A stretch of DNA of 33,653 nt, taken from IMG/VR virus record IMGVR_UViG_3300025286_000070, positions 1 to 33,653 of that record. One strand, 5' to 3'. How positions within the stretch are numbered: position 1 is the stretch's first letter; each line of letters opens with the position of its first letter. Source of the stretch: a virus. The notes beneath the pieces are model-generated. The model did not search any database and was not told the origin of the DNA. It saw nothing but the letters and a program-made list of their open reading frames with translations. The translations under genes were made by a program, and so were the position numbers. This document shows, one piece after another, positions 7,252 to 16,500 of this stretch.

Positions 7252-8040
7252 ATGACATCCAACATGCCGTACAAAGACGCATCGAGCGTCCCACTTCAAC
7301 TCAGCCCCAACGTCTGGGGCAACATTCCGCTGCGGTCCTGTGCGTCCCTGATCGGCGGAAATGGCCGAGTGGCCAATCCGATTTCGATGCCTGGGTGTGC
7401 CGCAGCTGGTGTCATGGCCGAGACTGGTGGCGATCTCATCGCTGCCGAAGCGTCGAATACGTCTGCCCTGGCCGCTGCGGATCGCGGCTGGAAGATCACC
7501 CCGGCGAACAACAAGGGTTGGGTACTCGGTTTCCCCAACTGCAACGCCGACTTCACGCAGAAGCGTCGTTGGGGATACGAGGTCTGCTTTTCCCAGGCGA
7601 CTGCTGCGAGCCACGGGTTTGCTGCTGGACTGACCTCGCGTGCGGACGCTGGCGTGGACGCATTCGCAGCGAATACGGTTTTCACTGCCGGCGAAGTGGT
7701 CGTGTCGAACGTGTCGTTCCTTGGATTCCGCAAACCGGAAGACGCCGACATCGACATTCTCTACAAGACTGACGGTTCGGCAATTCCGTCAACCGCAGCC
7801 ACCGGGTTGCACACGACAACCGCCGCGAGCCTGGCTGATGCCACGTTCATCAAGTTGGGCATGAACTGCGACGGACGCAACATCCGGTTCTTCATCGACA
7901 ATGCGCAGATCGGCCTTGCCGTCTCCCTGGACGATGCGTATCTGCCGGCAGAGTCGGATCTGATCCCGATCTTTGCTTTCTACGCCGATGACACAACGGT
8001 TGTCACCATGAGTTGGATGGCATTCGCGGAAGTCAACTGA
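7252..8040 (+). CDS. Probable capsid decoration or minor head protein
   Basis: This protein of 262 residues starts at ATG 7252, with GGGAG (7240-7244) seven bases before it. An in-frame TTG at 7249 adds one residue and is less likely. The protein is rich in Ala, Gly, Thr and Asp with alternating hydrophobic residues. Its C-terminal half reads like a beta sandwich (FIKLGMNCDGRNIRFFIDN then AQIGLAVS), a pattern I associate with concanavalin/LamG-like folds. Right after the capsid gene and before a terminator, the best guess is a protein on the capsid surface. No catalytic motif is seen, and the fold assignment is an inference. Confidence 0.65.
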   Translation: MTSNMPYKDASSVPLQLSPNVWGNIPLRSCASLIGGNGRVANPISMPGCAAAGVMAETGGDLIAAEASNTSALAAADRGWKITPANNKGWVLGFPNCNADFTQKRRWGYEVCFSQATAASHGFAAGLTSRADAGVDAFAANTVFTAGEVVVSNVSFLGFRKPEDADIDILYKTDGSAIPSTAATGLHTTTAASLADATFIKLGMNCDGRNIRFFIDNAQIGLAVSLDDAYLPAESDLIPIFAFYADDTTVVTMSWMAFAEVN

Positions 8041-8065
8041 GTCCTCTCGAAACTCTCTCTGCAGA

Positions 8066-8108
8066 GGGGGGGGTAGGTCAATCACAGCCTGTCCTGCCCC
8101 CCCTTTTT
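8066..8108 (+). terminator. Intrinsic terminator after the capsid cassette
   Basis: A run of seven G, T and AGG (8067-8077) pairs with CCT, G and seven C (8093-8103), including one G-T wobble, around a 15-base loop that itself contains a small ACAG/CTGT stem. Five T residues (8104-8108) follow. It ends four bases before the first possible ATG of the next gene. Confidence 0.85.
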
Positions 8109-8112
8109 CATC

Positions 8113-8343
8113 ATGGACAGAAATACCCACATGAAACTGGGACTGTTGCTCGGCGCGGAGGTTCCCGAGCAGACGGTCAGGTTCTATGACCGGATCAGTG
8201 ACCGGGTTGCCTTGCTCAACGGGGCGAGTCATCCCGACCCTTGGATTCTCGCGTTGATTGCCGAGATGTCCAACGCGCCACCGCCGCGGACGAATTCGAT
8301 TGCAAGGAAGAAGAAAAAGGTCGAGGTAGTACCCAGTGGCTGA
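8113..8343 (+). CDS. Small hypothetical protein before the tail adaptor
   Basis: This protein of 76 residues could also start at ATG 8131 (70 residues). Neither start has a good Shine-Dalgarno sequence, and the first ATG is four bases from the terminator T-run. The N-terminal half is moderately hydrophobic and helical (KLGLLLGAEVPEQTV, DPWILALIAEMS). The end is a basic cluster (SIARKKKKVEVV). It overlaps the adaptor start by eight bases. No family is recognised. A membrane role is not supported, since no long hydrophobic segment exists. Confidence 0.55.
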   Translation: MDRNTHMKLGLLLGAEVPEQTVRFYDRISDRVALLNGASHPDPWILALIAEMSNAPPPRTNSIARKKKKVEVVPSG

Positions 8344-9361
8344 ACCGACCCTGTCGATGACCTGGGGCGACATACGCAATCGCGTCTACCAGGAGGCGAT
8401 GGGTGGTGGCATCACCGGCTACACCGACGAGACCGATGCGGACAAGAAGGGTCTGATCGATTCGATCTGCGAATCGGGGTTGCGGCAGATGTATCATCCG
8501 CCGGCCCTGGGCGGTAAGGCACACGACTGGTCCTTCCTGTACAAACAGGACTCGATCAGCACCGAGGCCCCGTATTCAACCGGGACGATTGCCTTCGATT
8601 ACACCGGGGGCACCCACGAACTCCAGGTGACCCTCTCGGGTGGAACCTGGCCGTCATGGGCGATCGAGGGCGAGATCGAGATCAGCGGTACAGATTACGG
8701 TGTCGCGACCCGCGTCAGCGACACGGTGATCCTGCTCGCCAGCAACAACAACCCCGGTGAGGACGTGGCTGCCAGCACCAGTTACTCGCTGCACAAGGAC
8801 GACTACGATCTCCCTGATGATTTCGGATCGATCATCGGGTCATTCACGTTCGCGCAGAAAGATAACGCCTGGTACACGTGCAAGGTTGTTGGCGAGGCGC
8901 GTATTCGAGAACTGCGACAGCGTGACTTCAACCATGCCAGCGGCGATCCCCAGTTTGCGGCGATTCGATCCAGGAACAAGACCGACGCGAATATCGGAAC
9001 CCGTCACGAGGTTATGTTCTGGCCGTCTGTTACCTCATCGTCAACGGTCAGTCATCGATATCGCGTTCACGTTGACAAACCGATCGGTGACAGTGATTAC
9101 GTCCCCGGCATGCCGGCTCACACCGAGACGATCATGTACTCCTGCCTGTCCGAGATGGAACGCCGAATGGATGGGGAGCGTGGAGTCCTGTGGCAGCAGT
9201 TCGGAGACCTGTTGGCGACATCGATTCTCCGCGACCAGCAGGACAACAAACCTGAAATTCTCGGCTACAACGCCGACGACTCCGAGGGACGGGAGATGTT
9301 TTCGCATCACCGACTGCTCCTGTACGGCAGCGGTGTGACATACAAGGGCCAGGGAACGTAA
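8336..9361 (+). CDS. Head-tail adaptor (tail tubular A-like)
   Basis: This 341-residue protein starts at GTG 8336, overlapping the previous gene, with GAGG (8323-8326) nine bases upstream. The N-terminal helix (WGDIRNRVYQEAMGG) is followed by a beta-rich insertion around residues 80-145 (YSTGTIAFDYTGG, WPSWAIEGEIEISG, GVATRVSDTVILL). After it comes DDYDLPDDFG and a C-terminal helical part. This sequence of elements, N-terminal adaptor helix, 'TGTI...WPSWA..GEI.I', then 'DDY.LP.DFG', is one I recognise from podovirus-like proteins that join the portal ring to the tail nozzle. The downstream nozzle-like gene supports this. Confidence 0.7.
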   Translation: MAEPTLSMTWGDIRNRVYQEAMGGGITGYTDETDADKKGLIDSICESGLRQMYHPPALGGKAHDWSFLYKQDSISTEAPYSTGTIAFDYTGGTHELQVTLSGGTWPSWAIEGEIEISGTDYGVATRVSDTVILLASNNNPGEDVAASTSYSLHKDDYDLPDDFGSIIGSFTFAQKDNAWYTCKVVGEARIRELRQRDFNHASGDPQFAAIRSRNKTDANIGTRHEVMFWPSVTSSSTVSHRYRVHVDKPIGDSDYVPGMPAHTETIMYSCLSEMERRMDGERGVLWQQFGDLLATSILRDQQDNKPEILGYNADDSEGREMFSHHRLLLYGSGVTYKGQGT

Positions 9362-9371
9362 GGAGAACGAT

Positions 9372-9620
9372 ATGTCTTCAAGGCACAATCTGCAGGACGG
9401 GACTGGTGTCATTGCGACTGACGGTGTCGGCAACAAGTTGATCGTGATCGAGGATCTTGGCAGCGCGGGCGGTGATGCCCCGGCTGATGGTACTGCCGGC
9501 TACGCGAAGGCGTGCCTGATCTTCAACTCGGGTGCAGCCGATGACGACATCGACGCGCACATCTACATCAACCTGGGATCGGCCACCGACAGCAACATCG
9601 ACAAGTTGACGGTCAACTGA
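9372..9620 (+). CDS. Small virion protein, hypothetical
   Basis: This 82-residue protein has AGGAGA (9361-9366) five bases before its ATG. It is Gly/Ala/Asp-rich with short beta-like segments (NKLIVIEDLGSAGG, GYAKACLIFNSGA, AHIYINLGSATDSNI). Small proteins with a 'GYA.GC.F....G.....YIN.G...SA.F' pattern are familiar to me in tail/head clusters, usually as decoration or fibre-attachment proteins. The function here is not known. Confidence 0.7.
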   Translation: MSSRHNLQDGTGVIATDGVGNKLIVIEDLGSAGGDAPADGTAGYAKACLIFNSGAADDDIDAHIYINLGSATDSNIDKLTVN

Positions 9621-9637
9621 ACCGGGGGGAGTGAAGA

Positions 9638-10015
9638 ATGGTTTCCTCGACAACAACCGCGATGGGTGGTTTCGGCAACGTCGCCTTCGCCCACGGTGGC
9701 CAGCAGTACGCCTCGATATCGGCGGCAGCCGGTGGGACAAGGGAACTGGTTGCTGCGGTTACCGGATCGAAGATCCGCGTTCTCGCTATCGTGGTCTTGC
9801 AGGACTCGGATGCAGCGGCTGCATTTCAATTCAAGAGTGCTACGACGGCTCTCACTGGTGAATTCACCGTCGCAATCACCGCTGAAGGCCACATGGTTCT
9901 GCCTTTCAGTCCAGTTGGCTGGTTTGAAACGGCTGCCGGCGAGGCACTCAACGTGACGGTGGCGGCCAATGTCCTCGTCGGTTGCCTGGTGTATGACGAG
10001 GTCGCGGCCGGGTGA
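9638..10015 (+). CDS. Small beta-rich virion protein, hypothetical
   Basis: This 125-residue protein has GGGGGAG six bases before the ATG. After a flexible N-terminus it alternates hydrophobic residues in short strands: ELVAAVTGSKIRVLAIVVLQ, then FQFKSATTALTG, then GHMVLPFSPVGWFETAAGEA and LNVTVAANVLVGCLVYDEV. This is the familiar layout of small jelly-roll-like phage proteins found as head fibres, decoration or tail accessory proteins. Location between adaptor and nozzle does not decide which. No enzymatic motif is present. Confidence 0.7.
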   Translation: MVSSTTTAMGGFGNVAFAHGGQQYASISAAAGGTRELVAAVTGSKIRVLAIVVLQDSDAAAAFQFKSATTALTGEFTVAITAEGHMVLPFSPVGWFETAAGEALNVTVAANVLVGCLVYDEVAAG

Positions 10016-10027
10016 CGGGAGTGTTTG

Positions 10028-13000
10028 ATGCCACGTCGATACTCGCGCGAACTGGAATTTCCAGTCGGCGGGATCGTCGAGGGACTGGCCTACGAGGACC
10101 AGCCTCCCAAGACGACCGTTGACGCGCAGAACGTGCGCCCGTTTCCGGCCAGTTCGCCGGATGTTGCCAGCGGTCTCAACTCGAAGTCCTCGGGTCGTGA
10201 CCGGGGTGGCCAGCGAGCGGGGTTGAGCAAGTACAACTCCTCCGCTCACACGACCGATGGCAGGATCCAGGACATCAACCACCTGATCTATCCGCAGTTC
10301 CAGGCGGTGCGGGGACGCGGTCACGCGGTCATGGCTGCCAGCAGTGGCGGGTCTGGCATCCTGGTTGACAATCTCGGTGCCCAGGTCGGCAGCAATCTCG
10401 GTGCTGCCAGCGAGACGTACAACATTTCAGTCTGGGGCCGGGACGGCTACGCCTACCTCGCCACGGTCAACGGTTCTCACCAGATGATTCTTCGCAAGTA
10501 CAACAAGAACGGAACCAACCTCTGGGACTGGACGGCGGATGATTCTCCCGTCATGGCCCTGACATCCGCGACACGACAGGTCCGCGGGATGACTGTCTGG
10601 GGCAACATCCTCTACGTCTGGATCTCGGATATCAGCGGAGTCAACGGTGAGGCGATTTACCGCATCAAGACATCCGACGGGGCAATCGTTGAGACCACCA
10701 GCGGTGACGGTTCCCAGTCGGACTACTGGCTACTTTCCGAGAACCAGAGTACGGCCAAGTTCCAGGATTTTTATCCGTCGAGCGAGAACACGTCGAAAAT
10801 CCAGAACTTGATGGTGTCTGACAGCGGCATGCTGGGCATGGTCGTCGTCAATGACAGCGCAGCCGCTCGACAGGTGAGTACCACCGGAACGACGACTGCC
10901 ACCATCGATGCGACGGCTACCTCGTCTACGGTGCAGACAGCGTTGCGTGGTGTGTCACACCTGGCGACCGATGGCAGCGATGTGCGGGTCAGCTGCACGG
11001 GTGGGCCACTGAATACGGCTGCGGTGATTGCCGAATTCACGGGAACACTCGGGCTGCAGGACGTGGCGATCCTGGTGAAGGGCGGGACCATCGCCGGCAA
11101 TATCACGATCGCCGTGACGCAGACGGGCAACGCCTTCCAGAACACGAAGATGTCGATTACCTGTAATACGGGCAGTGGCAACTTCACGCTGACACACGAC
11201 CAACGGTTGTCACTGCAGATGATGGATATCGCACTCGGCAAACAGATCATGTGCGTCGAGTTGATGTCTTACGCACCCTACGCCTCTGGCCAGGCACCCA
11301 AACAGACCAACCAGGAACTGGACATTGCCTCTGACGGGATGGGCAATTTCTTCACGTTGACGCGGACGATTCCCGACATTGTCGGTGCCGCTTCGACGTT
11401 CAGTCACCAGGTGACGAAAGTTACCGCTGCCGGTGCAGTGTCGTGGACCCAGGCCAGTGCGGGAACAACGAACGGTATTTCCTACGATCCGGTCAATGCC
11501 AGGATCGGTGCGGTTGGCGGCAACGTCTACGGCAGCGGTCACTCGTTTGCGACAATCGCAGTCGCGGACGGGGCCAGGATCAACTCGCAGGATCCGAACA
11601 GTACCACGACGTGGAACGCGATCGATGCTGACGAGGAGGGCGGGTTTCGGATCTTCCGCAACAACGCCAGCGACAACATCGCCCGCATGACCAAGGCGAC
11701 GACTCCAGTTCTTGACTGGGTGGCCAGCCATGGCTCCAACAGTCAACTCGGTGCGACCTGTTCGGCGTCTTACGCCCTGGACATGGAGAATGCCGTTGCC
11801 CAGAGAATGACAAAACGGATTGCCGTTTGTTCCGGGATCGTCAAGGAATTCGATGACGAGAACTGGTACACGGTCGCCAGCGGGGGTGATTTCTCGACGC
11901 CGGCCCTGGACCGGAATGCCCCGGTGATCTTCTCGACGCAACTCGGGCAGAACCTGTTCTTTGCTGACGGCAAGAACATCAAGTACTACAAGGGCCAGAC
12001 GGCGACGATGACGGCCTGGGCGACCACTTCCGGTTCCTTGCCCGTTGACAGCGAGGGCCGGTACGCGACGTTGATCGAGACCTGGCGAGGTCGTGTCGTA
12101 CTCTCGGGAGTCTCGGGAGATCCGCAGGAGTGGTACATGTCGAGGATCAATGATCCCTTCGACTACAACTACTCGCCAACGGTGTTGACCGAGGACCAGG
12201 CGATTTCGGGGACCAACGCTCCCGCGGGGAAATCGCCCGACGTGATCCGCTGTATGATCCCCGTCAGCGAGGACGTGTTGATATTCGGCTGCGATCATTC
12301 GATCTGGCAGATGAGCGGGGATCCGATGCTGGGTGGTCGCCTGGACCGGGTGGCCGAGGGTGTGGGCACGCCGTGGGGTCGTCCCTGGTGCCAGGACTCA
12401 TCGAAGAATTTCTACATCTTCGGCACACGCGGTGGCGTCTATCGCGGCTCGGTCGGACAGGGAATTTCCAAGATCACAACTGGACGCATCGAGGAACGTC
12501 TGTCTGCGATCAACCTCGACACGAACCTGATTCGGCTGGCCTGGAACGAGCGGGAACGCGGGGTGCATGTCTTCGTCACACCGCTGACGGTCGGGGACAG
12601 CAGCGTCGAACATTACTTCTACGACGTGCGAAACGAGTCGTGGTGGATCGACAAGTTTGCCAACACGTCCCACGATCCACGAGCGGTTCACGTCTTCGAC
12701 GGTGACACCGCCAGCGACCGGACGATCCTGCTGGGTGGCCTGGACGGATACCTGCGCAAGTGGGATCTGGCCGCCGCCGACGATGACGGTACGGCGATCA
12801 GCAGTCATGTCTATCTCGGGCCGATTGCTGCGAAGGGACCGGTTGCCGTGCGGGTCAACGAGATACGCAGCGTCGTCGCCAAGGGGTCTGCCAACGTGAC
12901 GATGTCGGTTTACCGGGGAGACAACCCCGAGGACGCCTACAACAGTTCGACGGCGTTTTTCACGTCAACACTTTCAGCCGGCAACAATGCAGCCGAACGC

Positions 13001-13126
13001 CGCAAGGCGATCGCGCATGCCATCTACCTGAAATTCGGCAACACGACAGCCAGCCAGACGTGGGCGATGGAGCATGTCGAGTGCCACTACACCGAAACAT
13101 CGCCCCGGTTTGCGAGGACGTTTTAG
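10028..13126 (+). CDS. Tail nozzle-like protein (tail tubular B-like, beta-propeller)
   Basis: This protein of 1032 residues starts at ATG 10028, six bases after GGGAG; an adjacent TTG at 10025 would add one residue. The N-terminus (EFPVGGIVEGLAYEDQP, TTVDAQNVRPFP) resembles the start of podovirus nozzle proteins. Repeated Trp/Gly/Asp-rich strands through the middle suggest beta-propeller blades. The best marker is GRVVLSGVSGDPQEWYMSR near residue 690, followed by NDPFDYNYSP and DHSIWQMSGDP, close to the 'R..l.g...p....S...dp.dF' signature of T7 gp12/P22 gp10-type nozzles. It is longer than T7 gp12, with extra beta-rich sequence at residues about 270-400. It would form the distal tail tube closing the DNA channel. 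Confidence 0.7.
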   Translation: MPRRYSRELEFPVGGIVEGLAYEDQPPKTTVDAQNVRPFPASSPDVASGLNSKSSGRDRGGQRAGLSKYNSSAHTTDGRIQDINHLIYPQFQAVRGRGHAVMAASSGGSGILVDNLGAQVGSNLGAASETYNISVWGRDGYAYLATVNGSHQMILRKYNKNGTNLWDWTADDSPVMALTSATRQVRGMTVWGNILYVWISDISGVNGEAIYRIKTSDGAIVETTSGDGSQSDYWLLSENQSTAKFQDFYPSSENTSKIQNLMVSDSGMLGMVVVNDSAAARQVSTTGTTTATIDATATSSTVQTALRGVSHLATDGSDVRVSCTGGPLNTAAVIAEFTGTLGLQDVAILVKGGTIAGNITIAVTQTGNAFQNTKMSITCNTGSGNFTLTHDQRLSLQMMDIALGKQIMCVELMSYAPYASGQAPKQTNQELDIASDGMGNFFTLTRTIPDIVGAASTFSHQVTKVTAAGAVSWTQASAGTTNGISYDPVNARIGAVGGNVYGSGHSFATIAVADGARINSQDPNSTTTWNAIDADEEGGFRIFRNNASDNIARMTKATTPVLDWVASHGSNSQLGATCSASYALDMENAVAQRMTKRIAVCSGIVKEFDDENWYTVASGGDFSTPALDRNAPVIFSTQLGQNLFFADGKNIKYYKGQTATMTAWATTSGSLPVDSEGRYATLIETWRGRVVLSGVSGDPQEWYMSRINDPFDYNYSPTVLTEDQAISGTNAPAGKSPDVIRCMIPVSEDVLIFGCDHSIWQMSGDPMLGGRLDRVAEGVGTPWGRPWCQDSSKNFYIFGTRGGVYRGSVGQGISKITTGRIEERLSAINLDTNLIRLAWNERERGVHVFVTPLTVGDSSVEHYFYDVRNESWWIDKFANTSHDPRAVHVFDGDTASDRTILLGGLDGYLRKWDLAAADDDGTAISSHVYLGPIAAKGPVAVRVNEIRSVVAKGSANVTMSVYRGDNPEDAYNSSTAFFTSTLSAGNNAAERRKAIAHAIYLKFGNTTASQTWAMEHVECHYTETSPRFARTF

Positions 13127-13591
13127 ATGACCAGCACTGTTACCGCCGCCACCCTGACGGTCAAGATTACCGAGACGATCACGCTCAACGGTTCCGACCA
13201 GGGTGCGACAAACACGCTGACCATTGCGTCGGTCAACGAGGTGATGAAACGGATCATCACATGCAGCGCATCCCAAACCACGACGATCGCGGAGTTTCGC
13301 AACGATGTCTACGAGGCCGCCGGGGCCATCGACATTGAAGACTCCCGGTACATTCGGGTTACGAACCTGGACGACACCAACTCGGTTGAGATTGCCGTTG
13401 TCACGGTTGGGACGACTTACCAAGTGAAGTTGGACCCTGGTCACAGTCACGTACTCGGCAGTGCAAACGACCTGATGCTCGCGGAAGCGGATACCACGCC
13501 AAGTTTCGGGACTATGGCTGACGTGAACAGCATCAGGGTCAGGCCCGGGGCGAGTGCGGTCGATGTTGAACTCTTCGTGGCGAGTATTTGA
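13127..13591 (+). CDS. Small tail-cluster protein, hypothetical
   Basis: This 154-residue protein has an ATG that begins immediately after the nozzle stop codon, and its own stop is immediately followed by the fibre ATG, so the three genes are probably coupled. Its composition is Thr/Val/Ala-rich and beta-like (LTVKITETITLNGSDQG, RYIRVTNLDDTNSVEI, YQVKLDPGHSHVL, VNSIRVRPGASAVDVELFV). The 'I.V.NL...N.V.I...V.....L.PG....' order is familiar from small uncharacterised proteins next to tail fibres, possibly fibre adaptors. No direct evidence of function. Confidence 0.7.
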   Translation: MTSTVTAATLTVKITETITLNGSDQGATNTLTIASVNEVMKRIITCSASQTTTIAEFRNDVYEAAGAIDIEDSRYIRVTNLDDTNSVEIAVVTVGTTYQVKLDPGHSHVLGSANDLMLAEADTTPSFGTMADVNSIRVRPGASAVDVELFVASI

Positions 13592-16500
13592 ATGGGCATC
13601 GTCAATCGCGGCTACGAGCAGTGCCGATTTGTCGATCCCGCGGGTGGCGGTGTCGCCCGCATGCGCCGCGCGCAGAACAACCTGGCTGGAAAACACTCGG
13701 TCCTTCGTGAACTTGGTCTTGGCACGAATGATCCCGAGAAGATCCTGCACTTACTTTCCGAAACGACTGGAGGCGGTTTACTGGTCGAGCGGATCCAGGA
13801 TACGGCCAATCCGACCGCTGTCACGCTGCGAAAGTCCCGCGGTGATCTTGATGCCCAAACGGTTATCAGCAACAACGACAACCTGGGCGACTTTCTCATC
13901 GAGGGCTACGTCGGAGCCAACAACGGTTACGAGACTGTTGCCGACTTTCGTTTCGAGGTCGATGGCAGTGTGTCTGATGCCGCCTACGGCGCACCGATGC
14001 GCATGGTCCTGAAGTTGGCAACCGGCAGCGCGTTGACCGAGCGACTGCGGATCGACAGTTCCGGCAACATGGGCATCGGGACGAGCGATCCGTCCACGAA
14101 GTTGACGGTGGAAGGTGCCGTGACGCTGAAAGAGCAATCCGCAGCCGATGGGGATACTGCTGCATACGGACAAGTCTGGGTGAAAACCGCCACTCCGAAC
14201 CAACTTTATTTCACCACGGATGCTGGTAACGACATCCAGTTGACGAGTGGTACTGCTATTGCTGCCGTTGACACAACCGTAGCGGGTGACAGTGGCTCCA
14301 CGGGAATCACTCCCGGCGACACGCTGACAATTGCTGGTGGCACCAATGTCACCACAGCGATGTCTGGGGACACATTGACGGTCACATCGACCGACACCAA
14401 CACCCAACTCACCCAGGAACAGGTGGAAGACTACGCCGGTGCGCTCGTCGCCAGCGGTGGAACCAAGACCGGCATCTCGGTGACCTACCAGGACGGCACC
14501 GGCGACATGGACTTTGTCATATCTGATCTCACGGTGGCGGGGGATTCAGGTTCCACGGGGATGACACCAGGCGACACGTTAACGATTGCCGGTGGCACAA
14601 ACGTCAGTACCGCGATGTCGGGCGACACGTTGACCATCACGTCAACCGATACCAACACGATGGGATCGGGTTTTATTCTCGAGGATGGTGACGGCACGGA
14701 AGTTACCATCACCGAGAACAAGGAAGTGAAGATCGTTGAAGGGACCGGCATTGATGTCAACTGGACTGACACGAGCAACGGTACGGATGGCGATCCTTAT
14801 GATCTGACGATTTCCTGTGATCTCGAGGGAACAGAACTCAAGTCCACTGGAGAGTCCAGTGGTGTCAAGTTTCTCCGCGAGGATGGTGACGGGACGTGCA
14901 GTTGGCAGGGAATTACTGATGAAGTTGGCATAACCGGCGTATCCATCACCACGGATAGTGGGGCTGGTGCCAAGGCAGCAGATTCGTCGGGCCTGGCCGA
15001 GTTTGATCTTATTGGTGGCGAGGGAATCGATGTCACCAACACATTGCACACAATCACCGTAGCCGGGGAGAATGCGACAACCTCGAACAGGGGAGTTGCC
15101 AGTTTTCACAGTGACAACTTCTCGGTCAGCAGCGGTGCGGTCACGATCAAGGACCAGGGAGTGGTCTATGCGGAGATACAGAATGTCTCGGCAACGGACA
15201 GGATCCTGGGACGGGATTCCTCTGGTGCTGGTGTCATCGAGGAGATCACGCCTGCAAACCTGAGAACGATGCTCAACGTAGCTGACGGGTCCACGGCGGT
15301 GACGACTGAGAACATCCAGGACATCGTCGGTGCGATGTTCGACGGCAACACCGAGACGAGGATAGCCGCGACCTACGAGGACGGGGACGGCACCATCGAC
15401 CTGGTCGTGACTGACATGACTGCCAACACGATGGGATCTGGTTTCGTGCTGGAGGATGGCGATGGCACGGAAGTCACGATCACTGAGAACAAGGAAGTGA
15501 AGTTCGTTGAGGGTGGCGGGATCGACATCGACTGGACCGATGTCACCCCAGGCTCTGATGCTGATCCATTCGACTTGACCTTCACCGTTCCAGATTTGAC
15601 CGTGGCTGGAGACAGCGGATCGACGGGGATGACTCCCGGAGACACGGTGACCATTGCGGGCGGGACCAACGTCACCACGGCAATGTCTGGCGATACGCTG
15701 ACGGTTACTTCGACTGACACCAATACAACTTATTCAGCGGGAGACGGCCTTGACCTCTCAGGAACGACCTTCTCGACCGACCTCAAATCTAACGGTGGAC
15801 TTGTCATTGAGTCCACTGAACTCGCCGTGGATCTTGGAGCATCCTCAGTCACAGGCACTCTTGCGGTTGGTGACGGAGGTAGCGGACAGACTAGCTATAC
15901 CAATGGACAACTCCTCATCGGAAACACCACCGGAAACACCCTCGCCAAGGGGACCCTGACGGCGGGAACCAACGTCACGATCACCAACGGTAGTGGATCT
16001 ATCACCATCGCTTCGGCAGACACGAACACGATGGGATCTGGTTTCGTGCTGGAGGACGGGGATGGCACCGAGGTCACGGTCACCGAGAACAAGGAGGTCA
16101 AGTTCGTTGAGGGTGGTGGCATCGACATCGACTGGACCGATACGAGCAACGGAACAGATGGTGATCCCTACGATCTCACCTTCACGGTTTCAGACACAAC
16201 TGTCGCTGGGGACAGCGGGTCCACGGGAATAACGCCTGGCGACACGTTGACGATTGCTGGTGGTACAAACGTCAGTACCGCGATGTCTGGAGATACCCTG
16301 ACCATCACGTCCACCGACACGAACACGATGGGTTCTGGGTTTGTCCTCGAAGACGGGGACGGTACTGAAGTCGCGATCACCGAAAACAAGGAAGTGAAGT
16401 TCGTTGAAGGTGGTGGAATTGACATCGACTGGACCGATGTTAGTCCTGGCTCTGATGCTGACCCCTACGATCTCACGTTCACGGTTTCTGACACGACTGT

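Noticed and set aside
11210-12298. Long minus-strand open frame (about 362 codons) opposite the nozzle gene
   Set aside because: Arg/Gly/His-rich composition and antisense position; the plus-strand protein has clear nozzle-like motifs, so this is a shadow.
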